DNA of 14,654 bases from JAJKIP01 sp040509055 (GCA_040509055.1 JBEVLT010000266.1:1-14654); one strand, 5' to 3'; positions 1-6,602 are shown, counted from the stretch's first letter. Made by a program: numbers and translations. Notes: generated by a model not told the origin, from the sequence alone.

Positions 1-2
1 CA

Positions 3-644
3 AAAACTGCGACCCCGGCAGTAACTGCCGGTGCCGAATCGGTTGCCGAAGCTGCCATGGTATACCACAAGCTGGGACTGGCAGAAAAGGGCCTTTCGGA
101 AAAAGCATTTGAATATGCCTACAAAGGTTACGAGCGCCTGCTGGAAAAAGGGCAGCTCCAACAGCCCGGGATGCTTACCATCTGCGACTTCAGCCAGTCG
201 TCCAACAAAAAACGCCTGTACCTGGTGGACCTGGAAAATGAAAAAGTAGTGATGAATACCTATGTGGCGCATGGCCGCAATTCCGGCGGTGAGTTCGCTA
301 CCAGGTTCTCTAACAATCCCAATTCCCTGCAGAGCAGCCTCGGATTTTATGTAACGCAGGGCACGTATATCGGCGGCCATGGCCTGTCGCTGAAGATCAC
401 AGGCATGGAACCGGGTTTCAACAGCAATGCGATGCAAAGAGCTGTGGTGGTGCACGGCGCTGATTATATCGGCGAAAGCCGGCTGCACAGCAGCAGCTAC
501 ATGGGCCGCAGCTTTGGATGCCCCGCCGTACCGGGCAAGGAATCCGCCCGCATCATCAACACGATCAAGAACGGCACCTGTCTTTTTATTTATCATCCGT
601 CGGCCAACAACTACCTGCAGCGATCCAACTTACTCAACGGTTGA
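3..644 (+). CDS. Murein L,D-transpeptidase catalytic domain protein (YkuD_2 family), 5' end missing
   Basis: The reading frame is open from the first bases of the window, so this is the C-terminal part of a longer protein; the ATG at 57 is probably internal. The product matches the YkuD_2 family of the L,D-transpeptidase superfamily, which form or edit 3-3 cross-links in peptidoglycan in the periplasm. Visible support: a stretch ending VVVHGADYIG with the conserved His encoded at 453-455, followed by MGRSFGCPAVP with the nucleophilic Cys encoded at 519-521, which is the family's H...S.GC active-site arrangement. An N-terminal helical segment precedes the catalytic domain. Because the 5' end is off the window, the expected signal peptide cannot be seen. 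The next gene is convergent, with a terminator-like hairpin between. The family call is firm; the exact substrate is inference. Confidence 0.88.
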   Translation, partial: KTATPAVTAGAESVAEAAMVYHKLGLAEKGLSEKAFEYAYKGYERLLEKGQLQQPGMLTICDFSQSSNKKRLYLVDLENEKVVMNTYVAHGRNSGGEFATRFSNNPNSLQSSLGFYVTQGTYIGGHGLSLKITGMEPGFNSNAMQRAVVVHGADYIGESRLHSSSYMGRSFGCPAVPGKESARIINTIKNGTCLFIYHPSANNYLQRSNLLNG

Positions 645-666
645 TTACCATAACAAGGATGACGAA

Positions 667-703
667 AAAAAGCCCGATATAGTTCTCTATGGTTGGGCTT
701 TTC
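667..703. terminator. Bidirectional intrinsic terminator-like hairpin
   Basis: Arms AAAAGCCC (668-675) and GGGCTTTT (695-702) pair perfectly around a 19-base loop. The right arm runs into T-rich sequence for the + strand L,D-transpeptidase gene, and the left arm lies in a run of seven A (T on the other strand), so it can also serve transcripts arriving from the minus-strand pxp operon. Its place between two convergent genes fits. Confidence 0.6.
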
Positions 704-808
704 CTTTTGGGTGAGACAAAAAGGATTGTTTTCCGGAGCTTAGATCATTAGGAGCAAGGTTCAGGCCTTACCCGGATTTCTTTGTGCTTTTCAGCCTTCA
801 TGGTCCAT

Positions 809-835
809 CAATTTCCAAATTCTTCTTTTCCCGAT
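809..835 (+). repeat. Left copy of imperfect 27-bp direct repeat bracketing the pxp operon
   Basis: This pyrimidine-rich stretch, which starts CAATTTCCAAAT and ends just beyond the transporter stop codon, matches 4514-4540 at 24 of 27 positions in the same orientation. Mismatches are at 821, 824 and 833. The second copy is on the far side of the pxp operon, about 3.7 kb away. Its function is unknown. Confidence 0.5.
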
Positions 836-837
836 TT

Positions 838-2073
838 CTAAAACAGCCTGCTGAAGCTTTCCTCAACGGCCTGGTATCCCATCCAGCCCATCACCGCAAC
901 TACCAGCCATCCGGCTACCTGCATCCACAGCGGGTGCCTGTAAGTGCCCATGATCCGTTTTTGCGTGGCGGCAACCAGGATGATCGCCAGCGCTACCGGC
1001 AATATCAATCCATTGATGGCGCCGGCCAGCAACAACAGTTCTGTTGGCTTTCCCAGCCAGACAAAGACGGCCGTGGCACAAATAATAAATACCGAAATAC
1101 ACCATCGCTCCCGCCGCTGCAGCCAGGGATGAAAGGTTTTGAAAAAAGAGACCGATGTATACGAGGCGCCTACCACTGAAGAGATGGCCGCGCCCCAGAG
1201 CACTATGCCGAAAATGCGCAGCCCGGTTTCGCCTGCTGCAAAGCGGAATACGGTGGCAGCAGGATTATCGCGATCCGGCACCGCGCCCTGCAGCAATACG
1301 CCTACTGCCGCCAGGAACAGGATAAACCGCATCAGCGTGGAAATAAGAATGCCGCTGATGGCACTGCGATTGACCTGGCCCAGCTGCTCCCGGCCTTTGA
1401 TGCCTGCATCCAGCAGCCGGTGTGCCCCGGAAAAGGTAAGGTACCCGCCTACGGTACCGCCCACGATGGTGGCGATGGCCGGCCAGCTGATGCGTTCCGG
1501 CACAAACGTATGGCGGATAGCCTGAGCCAGCGGCGGATGGGCGCTGAACGCGATATAGAGCGTCAGGCCGATCTTGATAGTCCCAAGCACCTTGGTAAAC
1601 CCATCCAGCATCTTCCCGATCTCCCGGGCCCAGAACAGCGCCAGCGCTACCGCACCGCTGATGATGGCGCCCTGCTGGAAGGAAAGGCCGGTAAGTACAT
1701 TCACCCCCAGGCCGCAGCCGGCGATGTTGCCGATGTTGAAAGCGAACCCGCCCAGCACCACCAGCACCGACAGCAGGTAGCCCAGCCCGGGCAGGAGCCG
1801 GTTGGCCAGGTCCTGCGCCCGCAGCTCGCTTACCGCCAGCACCCGCCATGTATTCAGCTGGGCGCCGATATCGATGAGCACGGAAACCAGGATCACGAAA
1901 CCAAAGCTGGTCAGCAACTGCTGGGTAAACACGGTGGTCTGCGTGAGAAAACCCGGGCCAATAGAAGAATTGGCCATCAGGAAGGCGGCACCCAGCCCGG
2001 CGCCGCTCCACCACTTAGCTTGCTTTGATTTCAATACCCTGTTGTTTGAATGAAGCATGAATAGTTTGTGCAA
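838..2073 (-). CDS. NRAMP-family-like membrane transporter of the pxp operon (YcsG type), with non-canonical metal site
   Basis: The 411-residue product has about eleven hydrophobic segments with NRAMP/APC-fold character (for example GFAFNIGNIAGCGLGVN, residues 109-125). It is the last gene of the pxp operon, and a similar NRAMP paralogue, ycsG, lies next to pxpA in Bacillus subtilis, which supports the assignment. It departs from classical Mn/Fe NRAMPs. Where TM1 should carry DPGN it has GPGF (39-42). Where TM6 should carry a metal-binding Met in an MPH motif it has SGAH (215-218). Mn/Fe transport is therefore doubtful; another cation, or a solute tied to 5-oxoproline, is possible. The start is uncertain. 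The ATG at 2073 overlaps pxpA by 59 bases; the in-frame ATG at 2058 or the TTG at residue 14 would shorten the overlap. The TAG stop is at 838-840. Confidence 0.8.
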   Translation of the reverse strand: MHKLFMLHSNNRVLKSKQAKWWSGAGLGAAFLMANSSIGPGFLTQTTVFTQQLLTSFGFVILVSVLIDIGAQLNTWRVLAVSELRAQDLANRLLPGLGYLLSVLVVLGGFAFNIGNIAGCGLGVNVLTGLSFQQGAIISGAVALALFWAREIGKMLDGFTKVLGTIKIGLTLYIAFSAHPPLAQAIRHTFVPERISWPAIATIVGGTVGGYLTFSGAHRLLDAGIKGREQLGQVNRSAISGILISTLMRFILFLAAVGVLLQGAVPDRDNPAATVFRFAAGETGLRIFGIVLWGAAISSVVGASYTSVSFFKTFHPWLQRRERWCISVFIICATAVFVWLGKPTELLLLAGAINGLILPVALAIILVAATQKRIMGTYRHPLWMQVAGWLVVAVMGWMGYQAVEESFSRLF

Positions 2074-2761
2074 ACGCTACAGCCTGTTCACCATCGCCAT
2101 GAAGGCAAATGGTATCGGCTATTACCGGAACCATCTTTCCGTTACGGCTTGTTACCGTCCCGGTTTGTATCATTTGCAATGCCTGCTGTACCACCTGTAC
2201 CTTGTCGTTGATCAGGGCGCCGGGTTGCGAGCGCGGCACCAGGGCGCCATCATCGCTGTAAGCCCGGTCGGCAAACACTTCGCCGGCCGTGCGCAGCCCG
2301 GCCGCTTTTGCCGCATCGATAGACGCGCTGCCGCTCAACCCAAAGAGAATAAGCTGCGCATCAACATCCCTGATGGCTGCCGCTATCGCCTGCGCCATCA
2401 CCGGGTCCTTTGCCGACTGGTTGTACAATGCACCATGCGGTTTTACATGACGAAGCTGTAGCTGCAGGTCAGCAGCTATTGCACCGGCCAGGATCAATTG
2501 TTGTACAACAATCCTGTACACTTCTTTGGCCGGCAGGTGCATTTCGGTTCTGCCAAAATTGTCCCGGTCCGCAAACGACACATGTGCGCCGATCGCCACA
2601 CCGCTGGCTGCCGCCAGTAGCATGGTCTGCCGCATGATGCTTTCATCGCCGGCATGATAGCCGCAGGCGATGCTGGCCGAGCTGATATACGGAAAAAGGG
2701 CCGCATCGTGGCCCATGCCTTCGCCCATATCGCAATTGAGATCGATGAAATGCATACTCAT
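2015..2761 (-). CDS. pxpA: 5-oxoprolinase subunit PxpA (LamB/YcsF family)
   Basis: PxpA works with PxpB and PxpC as the prokaryotic ATP-dependent 5-oxoprolinase, which opens 5-oxo-L-proline to L-glutamate in the cytoplasm. The 248-residue product has the family signatures: DLNCDMGEG (7-15), IACGYHAGD (31-39), GAH (58-60) and VKPHGALYN (106-114), and the length is usual for PxpA. The start at 2761 was chosen because its ATG forms a 4-base ATGA overlap with the pxpC stop (2758-2760); an ATG at 2773 (preceded almost directly by GGAGG) and one at 2755 are alternatives. A longer open frame runs back to 3166, but that extension lies inside pxpC and has no PxpA similarity. The downstream transporter gene overlaps its 3' end. 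Translational coupling is likely. Confidence 0.95.
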   Translation of the reverse strand: MSMHFIDLNCDMGEGMGHDAALFPYISSASIACGYHAGDESIMRQTMLLAAASGVAIGAHVSFADRDNFGRTEMHLPAKEVYRIVVQQLILAGAIAADLQLQLRHVKPHGALYNQSAKDPVMAQAIAAAIRDVDAQLILFGLSGSASIDAAKAAGLRTAGEVFADRAYSDDGALVPRSQPGALINDKVQVVQQALQMIQTGTVTSRNGKMVPVIADTICLHGDGEQAVAFAQTIHASFKQQGIEIKAS

Positions 2762-3744
2762 GTTTTCAGCCATTCCTCCAGCCTGAAAATACAGGCATTT
2801 TGCAGCTGCAGCAAATGCCGGTGCTGTTGCAGCCATAATTTTTCGGCAACGGCCTGATCGGCCAGCCTGAACTGCAGTACATCGCCGGGTCGCCGTTGCG
2901 CCAGCCGGGAATGATGCGCCGAGATCACCTGCGCGATCACGGGATAACCGCCGGTGGTCTGGTGATCGGCCATCAGGATGATCAGCTGCCCGTCTGGCAG
3001 CAATTGTATCGCACCAAAACAAACCGGTGAGGAAACAAGCTCTTCCTGCAAAGACAGTTGGACGGCTTCTCCCTGCAGGCGGTAGCCCATGCGGTCGGAC
3101 TGGCTGCCGATCAGAAAAGAAGTGTTCAACAATTGTTGTTGCAAAGCAGGAGAGAGAAGCTCCCATTCTTTCCCGGGTAAAATACTGATGGTACCGGTTG
3201 CTCCTTCCTCCGGAAGATCGCTACCCCGCCAGGGCAGGCAGATCTGTTCTTTTTGCTGCAGCCCGCGATCATCGACAGTCCTGCGAAACGGCAGTTCATC
3301 TTCCTTTTGCAGGGCCCTGCCGTTGTACCCACCCGCACCGGCCTTCAGGTTCGTGCTGCGGCTGCCCAGCCAGCTTTCGATGGCAAAGCCTCCATGCACC
3401 GCCAGGTAAGCACGGGCGCCGCTGCGCTGTGCATGAAACCGGAGTATGCTGTTGTTGCTGGCTATTATTGGTTGAAGCCGGTGAACCGGCTCACCATTGA
3501 CATGAGCTGAAAAATCAGCCCCGGCCAATGCAATAAGCGCTGTCTGCTGAAACAGGATGGCGGGCCCGGGAAAATGCATTTCCATCACGGCTTCCTGTGG
3601 CTCGTTGCCCGCCAGCAGGTTGGCCACCTGCATACCGAACCGGTCCATGGCGCCGCCCGGATTGATGCCGAGATGCTGGTAACCGAAGCGCCCCTGGTCC
3701 TGCAGTGTATCGAGTATGCCTGCCTTAATAATTTTCAAACTCAT
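2758..3744 (-). CDS. pxpC: 5-oxoprolinase subunit PxpC (biotin-dependent carboxyltransferase family, AHS2 domain)
   Basis: The 328-residue product is the larger partner of PxpB; together they act with PxpA in ATP-dependent cleavage of 5-oxoproline. The family was earlier named KipA/AHS2 because of its relation to the allophanate hydrolase subunit of urea amidolyase. Seen in the sequence: the N-terminal block GILDTLQDQGRFG (9-21) followed by GINPGGAMD, then AYLAVHGGF, the SDRMGYRL block and the C-terminal GGYPVIAQVI block, all typical. The start at 3744 opens directly on the conserved N-terminus MSLKIIKAG and overlaps the pxpB end by 20 bases. The frame is open to 3897, but that part lies within pxpB and is not family-like. 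Confidence 0.94.
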   Translation of the reverse strand: MSLKIIKAGILDTLQDQGRFGYQHLGINPGGAMDRFGMQVANLLAGNEPQEAVMEMHFPGPAILFQQTALIALAGADFSAHVNGEPVHRLQPIIASNNSILRFHAQRSGARAYLAVHGGFAIESWLGSRSTNLKAGAGGYNGRALQKEDELPFRRTVDDRGLQQKEQICLPWRGSDLPEEGATGTISILPGKEWELLSPALQQQLLNTSFLIGSQSDRMGYRLQGEAVQLSLQEELVSSPVCFGAIQLLPDGQLIILMADHQTTGGYPVIAQVISAHHSRLAQRRPGDVLQFRLADQAVAEKLWLQQHRHLLQLQNACIFRLEEWLKT

Positions 3745-4432
3745 GACGGCTGATTGAATAAAACTGTACCTGGTCCCCGGCCTGCAGCAGCACAGGGGTT
3801 TCATTCGCTGCATCAAATAGCCGCAGGGGCGTACGGCCGATGATGCACCATCCGCCCGGCGAGGACAGGGGATAGATCCCTGTCTGGTTACCGGCAATGC
3901 CTACACTGCCTGCTGCTACCTGTGCGGGGCTGGCCTTACGCGGTGCGCGGAGGCGCTCATCCACCGGTCCCATGTAGGCAAAGCCGGGCAGGAAACCGAG
4001 CATGTACACCCGGTAGGGTACCGATGTGTGCATGCGGATCAGCTCTTCCACCGATAGGCCGTTAGTAGCAGCCAGGTCTTCGATGTCCGGCGCAAAAGGT
4101 TCTTCATAACACACCGGCACCTGCACCAGCCGCGGCGCTTCCTTTTCTCCTGTCATCGTCGCGGCCATCCGCTTTTCCACCTGCTGCTTCATCCAGGCAT
4201 AAGCAGTTTGCCCCGCAGGCGCCAGCTTGTACACAGCCCCCGGGTCGTAATGCACAGCCAGCGAACTATAGGCAGGTACCGCTTCGATCATACCCGGCAG
4301 CGGATCGGCCTGCAGCCGGCGAAACCAGCCGGTAATGGCATGGCTGACGGCATCGCTGATCGTATTGCCGCAATCGACCAGGACTGCGGCATCCCCGAGG
4401 GGAAGAATACGGTATGCCGGATAGCTGTTCAT
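3725..4432 (-). CDS. pxpB: 5-oxoprolinase subunit PxpB (KipI/AHS1 family)
   Basis: The 235-residue product is the AHS1-type subunit of the 5-oxoprolinase complex and the first gene of the operon. The N-terminal LPLGDAAVLVDCG (10-22) and the C-terminal block are diagnostic: LGFLPGFAYMG (145-155), the APRKASP stretch, AAGSVGIAGNQTGIYP (173-188) and SPGGWCIIGRTPL (191-203). The start at 4432 begins right at the conserved region. Open frame continues upstream to 4573, but that part crosses the promoter region of both divergent genes and is not family-like. In Bacillus the homologue KipI was described as an inhibitor of kinase KinA; in this gene setting the 5-oxoprolinase role is the natural one. 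Confidence 0.94.
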   Translation of the reverse strand: MNSYPAYRILPLGDAAVLVDCGNTISDAVSHAITGWFRRLQADPLPGMIEAVPAYSSLAVHYDPGAVYKLAPAGQTAYAWMKQQVEKRMAATMTGEKEAPRLVQVPVCYEEPFAPDIEDLAATNGLSVEELIRMHTSVPYRVYMLGFLPGFAYMGPVDERLRAPRKASPAQVAAGSVGIAGNQTGIYPLSSPGGWCIIGRTPLRLFDAANETPVLLQAGDQVQFYSISRHEFENY

Positions 4433-4452
4433 GAAATGGATGCGGTAAGCAC

Positions 4453-4482
4453 CCAATTTACAATGTCTTGCCGAGAGAACAA
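4453..4482 (-). promoter_or_regulatory. Probable Bacteroidota-type promoter of the pxp operon
   Basis: Read on the minus strand, TTG (4482-4480) is followed after 19 bases by TAAATTGG (4460-4453), which differs at one position from the -7 consensus TAnnTTTG. The spacing is that of Bacteroidota promoters. Transcription would begin about 15 bases before the pxpB ATG at 4432. The assignment rests on pattern only. Confidence 0.45.
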
Positions 4483-4513
4483 CAGGGACACGGCGGCGCA
4501 ACGTTTCACGGAG

Positions 4514-4540
4514 CAATTTCCAAATCCTCCTTTTCCCAAT
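4514..4540 (+). repeat. Right copy of imperfect 27-bp direct repeat bracketing the pxp operon
   Basis: This copy matches 809-835 at 24 of 27 bases in the same orientation. It sits between the pxp promoter and the radical SAM gene and may overlap the -33 region of the latter. Confidence 0.5.
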
Positions 4541-4551
4541 CCATAGATTCC

Positions 4552-4559
4552 TACCTTTA
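4552..4559 (+). promoter_or_regulatory. Probable -7 element of the radical SAM gene
   Basis: TACCTTTA matches TAnnTTTG at all but the last base and lies 7 bases before the ATG at 4567. If used, the transcript would start at or within a few bases of the start codon, so the mRNA could be leaderless. A T-run at 4531-4534 is the only -33 candidate and is weak. Confidence 0.4.
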
Positions 4560-4566
4560 CCGCCGC

Positions 4567-5592
4567 ATGTCAAGGCTTAACCGCAACGATACCCTCAACC
4601 TCCTGTCCAAGCTCAGCTTCCGCCGTGCCTGGAACGGGGTAAAAGTGCTGAGCAGCTATTACGTAAGCAAATGGACCAAAAAACCGGTGCAATGGGGTTA
4701 TCCTGTTTCCATTTCCTTTGAACCCACCACCTCCTGCAACCTGCGCTGCCCCGAGTGCCCCAGCGGCCTCCGTGCCTTTACCCGGCCTACGGGCATGCTG
4801 CAAAAGGATTTTTTCCGCGACACCATCGACCAGCTGTACCGGGAGCTGCTGTACCTGGTATTTTATTTCCAGGGCGAGCCTTACCTGAACCCGGGATTCC
4901 TGGATATGGTAAAATATGCTTCGTCCAAAAAAATCTATACCGCCACTTCTACCAACGCGCACTACCTGACCGACGACAATGCCAAACGCACTATCGAAAG
5001 CGGGCTGGACCGCCTGATCATCTCCATCGACGGCACCACGCAGGATACCTACCAGCAATACCGCGTAGGCGGCCGGCTGGACAAAGTGATTGCCGGCGCC
5101 AAAAACATCGTGAAATGGAAAAAAGAGCTGCACAGCAAAACGCCCTTCGTGATCTTTCAGTTCCTGGTGGTCAGGCACAATGAGCACCAGGTGGAAGAGA
5201 TAAAGAAACTGGCAAAAGAGATCGGGGTAGATGATGTGTGGTTCAAGACAGCGCAGGTATACGACTACCAGAACGATCCCAACCAGCTGATCCCGGCCAA
5301 CGACAAATACAGCCGCTACCGCAAAACAGCCGATGGCTACGAGTTCAAAGGCAACCTGCAGAACCACTGCTGGCGCCTGTGGCACGATCCCGTCATTACC
5401 TGGGACGGGCTGGTGGCGCCCTGCTGCTTCGACAAAGATGCGCAGCACCGCCTGGGCGACCTGAAAACAAAATCATTCAAAGAGATCTGGAAAAACGGGG
5501 AGTATACCAGGTTCCGGACGCAGATACTGCAAAGCCGCAAACAGATCGATATCTGCGCCAACTGCTCGGAAGGAACAAAAGTGTGGAGTTAA
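4567..5592 (+). CDS. Radical SAM/SPASM domain protein
   Basis: The 341-residue cytoplasmic enzyme carries the radical SAM cluster motif CNLRCPEC (Cys57, Cys61, Cys64), which holds a 4Fe-4S cluster that cleaves S-adenosylmethionine. A GEP motif follows at 103-105, as does the strand LIISIDGTT (150-158). The C-terminal SPASM region has Cys268, Cys286-Cys287, Cys330 and Cys333 around WDGLVAPCC and the typical GDL...S..EIW stretch, and probably binds an auxiliary cluster. SPASM proteins modify peptides, sugars or cofactors, but no precursor peptide or partner is recognisable here, so the substrate is unknown. The start at 4567 is preferred over the open frame back to 4468, which covers the promoter region and reads as non-coding. 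It is divergent from the pxp operon and monocistronic. Confidence 0.88.
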   Translation: MSRLNRNDTLNLLSKLSFRRAWNGVKVLSSYYVSKWTKKPVQWGYPVSISFEPTTSCNLRCPECPSGLRAFTRPTGMLQKDFFRDTIDQLYRELLYLVFYFQGEPYLNPGFLDMVKYASSKKIYTATSTNAHYLTDDNAKRTIESGLDRLIISIDGTTQDTYQQYRVGGRLDKVIAGAKNIVKWKKELHSKTPFVIFQFLVVRHNEHQVEEIKKLAKEIGVDDVWFKTAQVYDYQNDPNQLIPANDKYSRYRKTADGYEFKGNLQNHCWRLWHDPVITWDGLVAPCCFDKDAQHRLGDLKTKSFKEIWKNGEYTRFRTQILQSRKQIDICANCSEGTKVWS

Positions 5593-5675
5593 CGTTAAGA
5601 AGTTGAAACCTGCCGGCCGGCAGGGAAGAAAAGGCTAAAGAGGTGATATCACCCGGAGCGTAAAGACTGGTATCT

Positions 5676-5704
5676 GCATGAAAAAATCTCTTTCATGCTT
5701 CTTT
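5676..5704 (+). terminator. Terminator-like hairpin after the radical SAM gene
   Basis: An 8-bp perfect stem, GCATGAAA (5676-5683) with TTTCATGC (5691-5698), closes a 7-base loop and is followed by TTCTTTG. It lies 84 bases after the radical SAM stop codon. The T-tract is short and interrupted, so efficiency is uncertain. Confidence 0.4.
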
Positions 5705-5737
5705 GATTCTCCCGGCACCGGCCGGGAACCTGCTGGC

Positions 5738-5827
5738 TCACCAACGCTTCATCTCGTCGTAAAACGAAGTATAGAAGGAGAGAAAGCCCTCACAAAAATT
5801 ACGGATGGATTCTGTTACTAATTTCAT
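5738..5827 (-). CDS. Possible 29-residue small protein
   Basis: An ATG at 5827 opens a 29-codon frame ending at TGA 5738-5740. The product begins MKLVTESIRN and ends FYDEMKRW; it is rich in aromatic residues and could form an amphipathic helix. An in-frame TAA lies five codons upstream of the ATG, so it is not simply the tail of a long open frame in the present sequence. No clear -7 promoter element or ribosome binding site was found. It could be a genuine small gene, the last remnant of a decayed gene, or chance. Confidence 0.25.
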   Translation of the reverse strand: MKLVTESIRNFCEGFLSFYTSFYDEMKRW

Positions 5828-5991
5828 AGCTGCTACAGGTTAAGGTCTTACCGGGTGTATAAATCAACGATGCTTTGAGGCCCCGTACAAACAACAGGAC
5901 AGGATTTTCCACACAATTGCTGCACAAGGCATGTTAAGATAAGATTAGCAAATTGCAGACCAGTCGCGCAAAAGAACGGGTGCCGATGCAG

Positions 5992-6009
5992 TAACTTTGC
6001 GGCGGCAAA
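5992..6009 (+). promoter_or_regulatory. -7 element and overlapping inverted repeat before the MarR gene
   Basis: TAACTTTG (5992-5999) is a perfect match to TAnnTTTG. Overlapping it, TTTGC (5996-6000) and GCAAA (6005-6009) form an inverted repeat with a 4-base spacer at the expected transcription start, a natural position for an autoregulatory MarR operator. A related palindrome, GCAAATTGC, lies at 5948-5956. No good -33 element is seen. Operator function is inference. Confidence 0.4.
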
Positions 6010-6015
6010 TCGCGC

Positions 6016-6033
6016 GCCCGGCGCAGGCCGGGC
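6016..6033 (+). terminator. Terminator-like hairpin in the MarR leader
   Basis: GCCCGGC (6016-6022) and GCCGGGC (6027-6033) form a perfect 7-bp GC-rich stem with a 4-base loop, followed by TTTATATTTA. If transcription starts from the element at 5992-5999, this would act as an attenuator in the leader; alternatively the AT-rich tail contains a second -7 match, TATATTTA (6038-6045), placing the start beyond the hairpin. Confidence 0.4.
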
Positions 6034-6062
6034 TTTATATTTACGGATCAAATCGTGTGACC

Positions 6063-6512
6063 ATGGGCATCGACCAGGATATTTTGCAGGAGCGGTTCCG
6101 CAACGAGTACCAGAAGGCGGCCGTGAACCTCATCTACACCTATAACTGGATGACGGAGCGCTCCAAAAAGCTGTTTGCGCCGGAAGACATTACCCCGCAG
6201 CAATTCAACATTCTCCGCATCCTGCGCGGCAGCTATCCCCAGCCGCTCTCCACCCTGCAGATACGGGAACGCATGCTGGACAAAATGAGCGATACCAGCC
6301 GCATTGTAGACCGGCTGATCGCCAAGGGGCTGGTGAAGAAAGGCACCTGCAAAAGCGACCGGCGGCTGGTGGACGTAATGATCACCGATAAGGGGAAAAA
6401 GCTGCTGGAGCGCCTGGACGAGCGGCAGGACGAGCTGGACAACATCATGAGCAACCTCACCAAAGAAGAGGCGGCCCTGCTGAGCGAACTGCTGGACAAA
6501 ATAAGGAGTTAA
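6063..6512 (+). CDS. MarR-family transcriptional regulator
   Basis: The 149-residue product has the MarR winged-helix layout: dimerisation helices at both ends, the recognition-helix region MSDTSRIVDRLIAKGLV at about residues 78-94, and the wing with the family signature SDRRLVDVMITDKG. Members usually bind a palindrome as dimers and are released by small phenolic or oxidant signals. No cysteine is placed near the N-terminus as in the OhrR group, so a ligand cannot be suggested. The ATG at 6063 was chosen because the family sequence begins there; the frame stays open to 5997 across the hairpin and promoter. It is not divergent from an efflux or oxidoreductase gene, so its targets may lie elsewhere; its own promoter has a fitting inverted repeat. 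Confidence 0.9.
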   Translation: MGIDQDILQERFRNEYQKAAVNLIYTYNWMTERSKKLFAPEDITPQQFNILRILRGSYPQPLSTLQIRERMLDKMSDTSRIVDRLIAKGLVKKGTCKSDRRLVDVMITDKGKKLLERLDERQDELDNIMSNLTKEEAALLSELLDKIRS

Positions 6513-6602
6513 TAGGCTCCGGTTCATCGTCAGTAGCCAGGCCATGAACTGCGGATCCAGCACTACAAGCTATTTTATACTTAAATTAACCGGCGGGACG
6601 TT

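Larger units (their letters stand above)
5593..6062. other. 470-bp gap rich in short palindromes
   Basis: No long gene is supported here. From the radical SAM stop codon onward there is a series of perfect inverted repeats: TTAACGTTAA (5589-5598), CCTGCCGGCCGGCAGG (5609-5624), GGTGATATCACC (5642-5653), a stem of GCATGAAA/TTTCATGC (5676-5698) and CCCGGC-ACCG-GCCGGG (5711-5726). They are followed by a possible 29-codon ORF on the minus strand and then the control region of the MarR gene. Confidence 0.6.

Noticed and set aside
1..21. Similarity of the first 21 bases to 8760-8780 in rpoN
   Set aside because: The match is short, with several mismatches, and falls within two unrelated coding frames; it is probably chance.
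2762..3166. Long N-terminal extension of the pxpA reading frame
   Set aside because: It lies wholly inside pxpC, has no PxpA-like sequence, and the ATG at 2761 both overlaps the pxpC stop as ATGA and opens on the conserved family N-terminus.
4468..4566. Upstream extension of the radical SAM frame
   Set aside because: It overlaps the pxp promoter and the -7 element of the radical SAM gene, and its translation does not look protein-like.
4433..4573. Upstream extension of the pxpB frame
   Set aside because: It covers the divergent promoter region and lacks family similarity; conserved sequence begins at the ATG at 4432.
5848..6051. 67-codon minus-strand frame in the MarR control region
   Set aside because: It runs across the MarR promoter, operator-like repeat and hairpin, and its composition (Arg/Ala/Pro from GC-rich hairpin DNA) is not gene-like.
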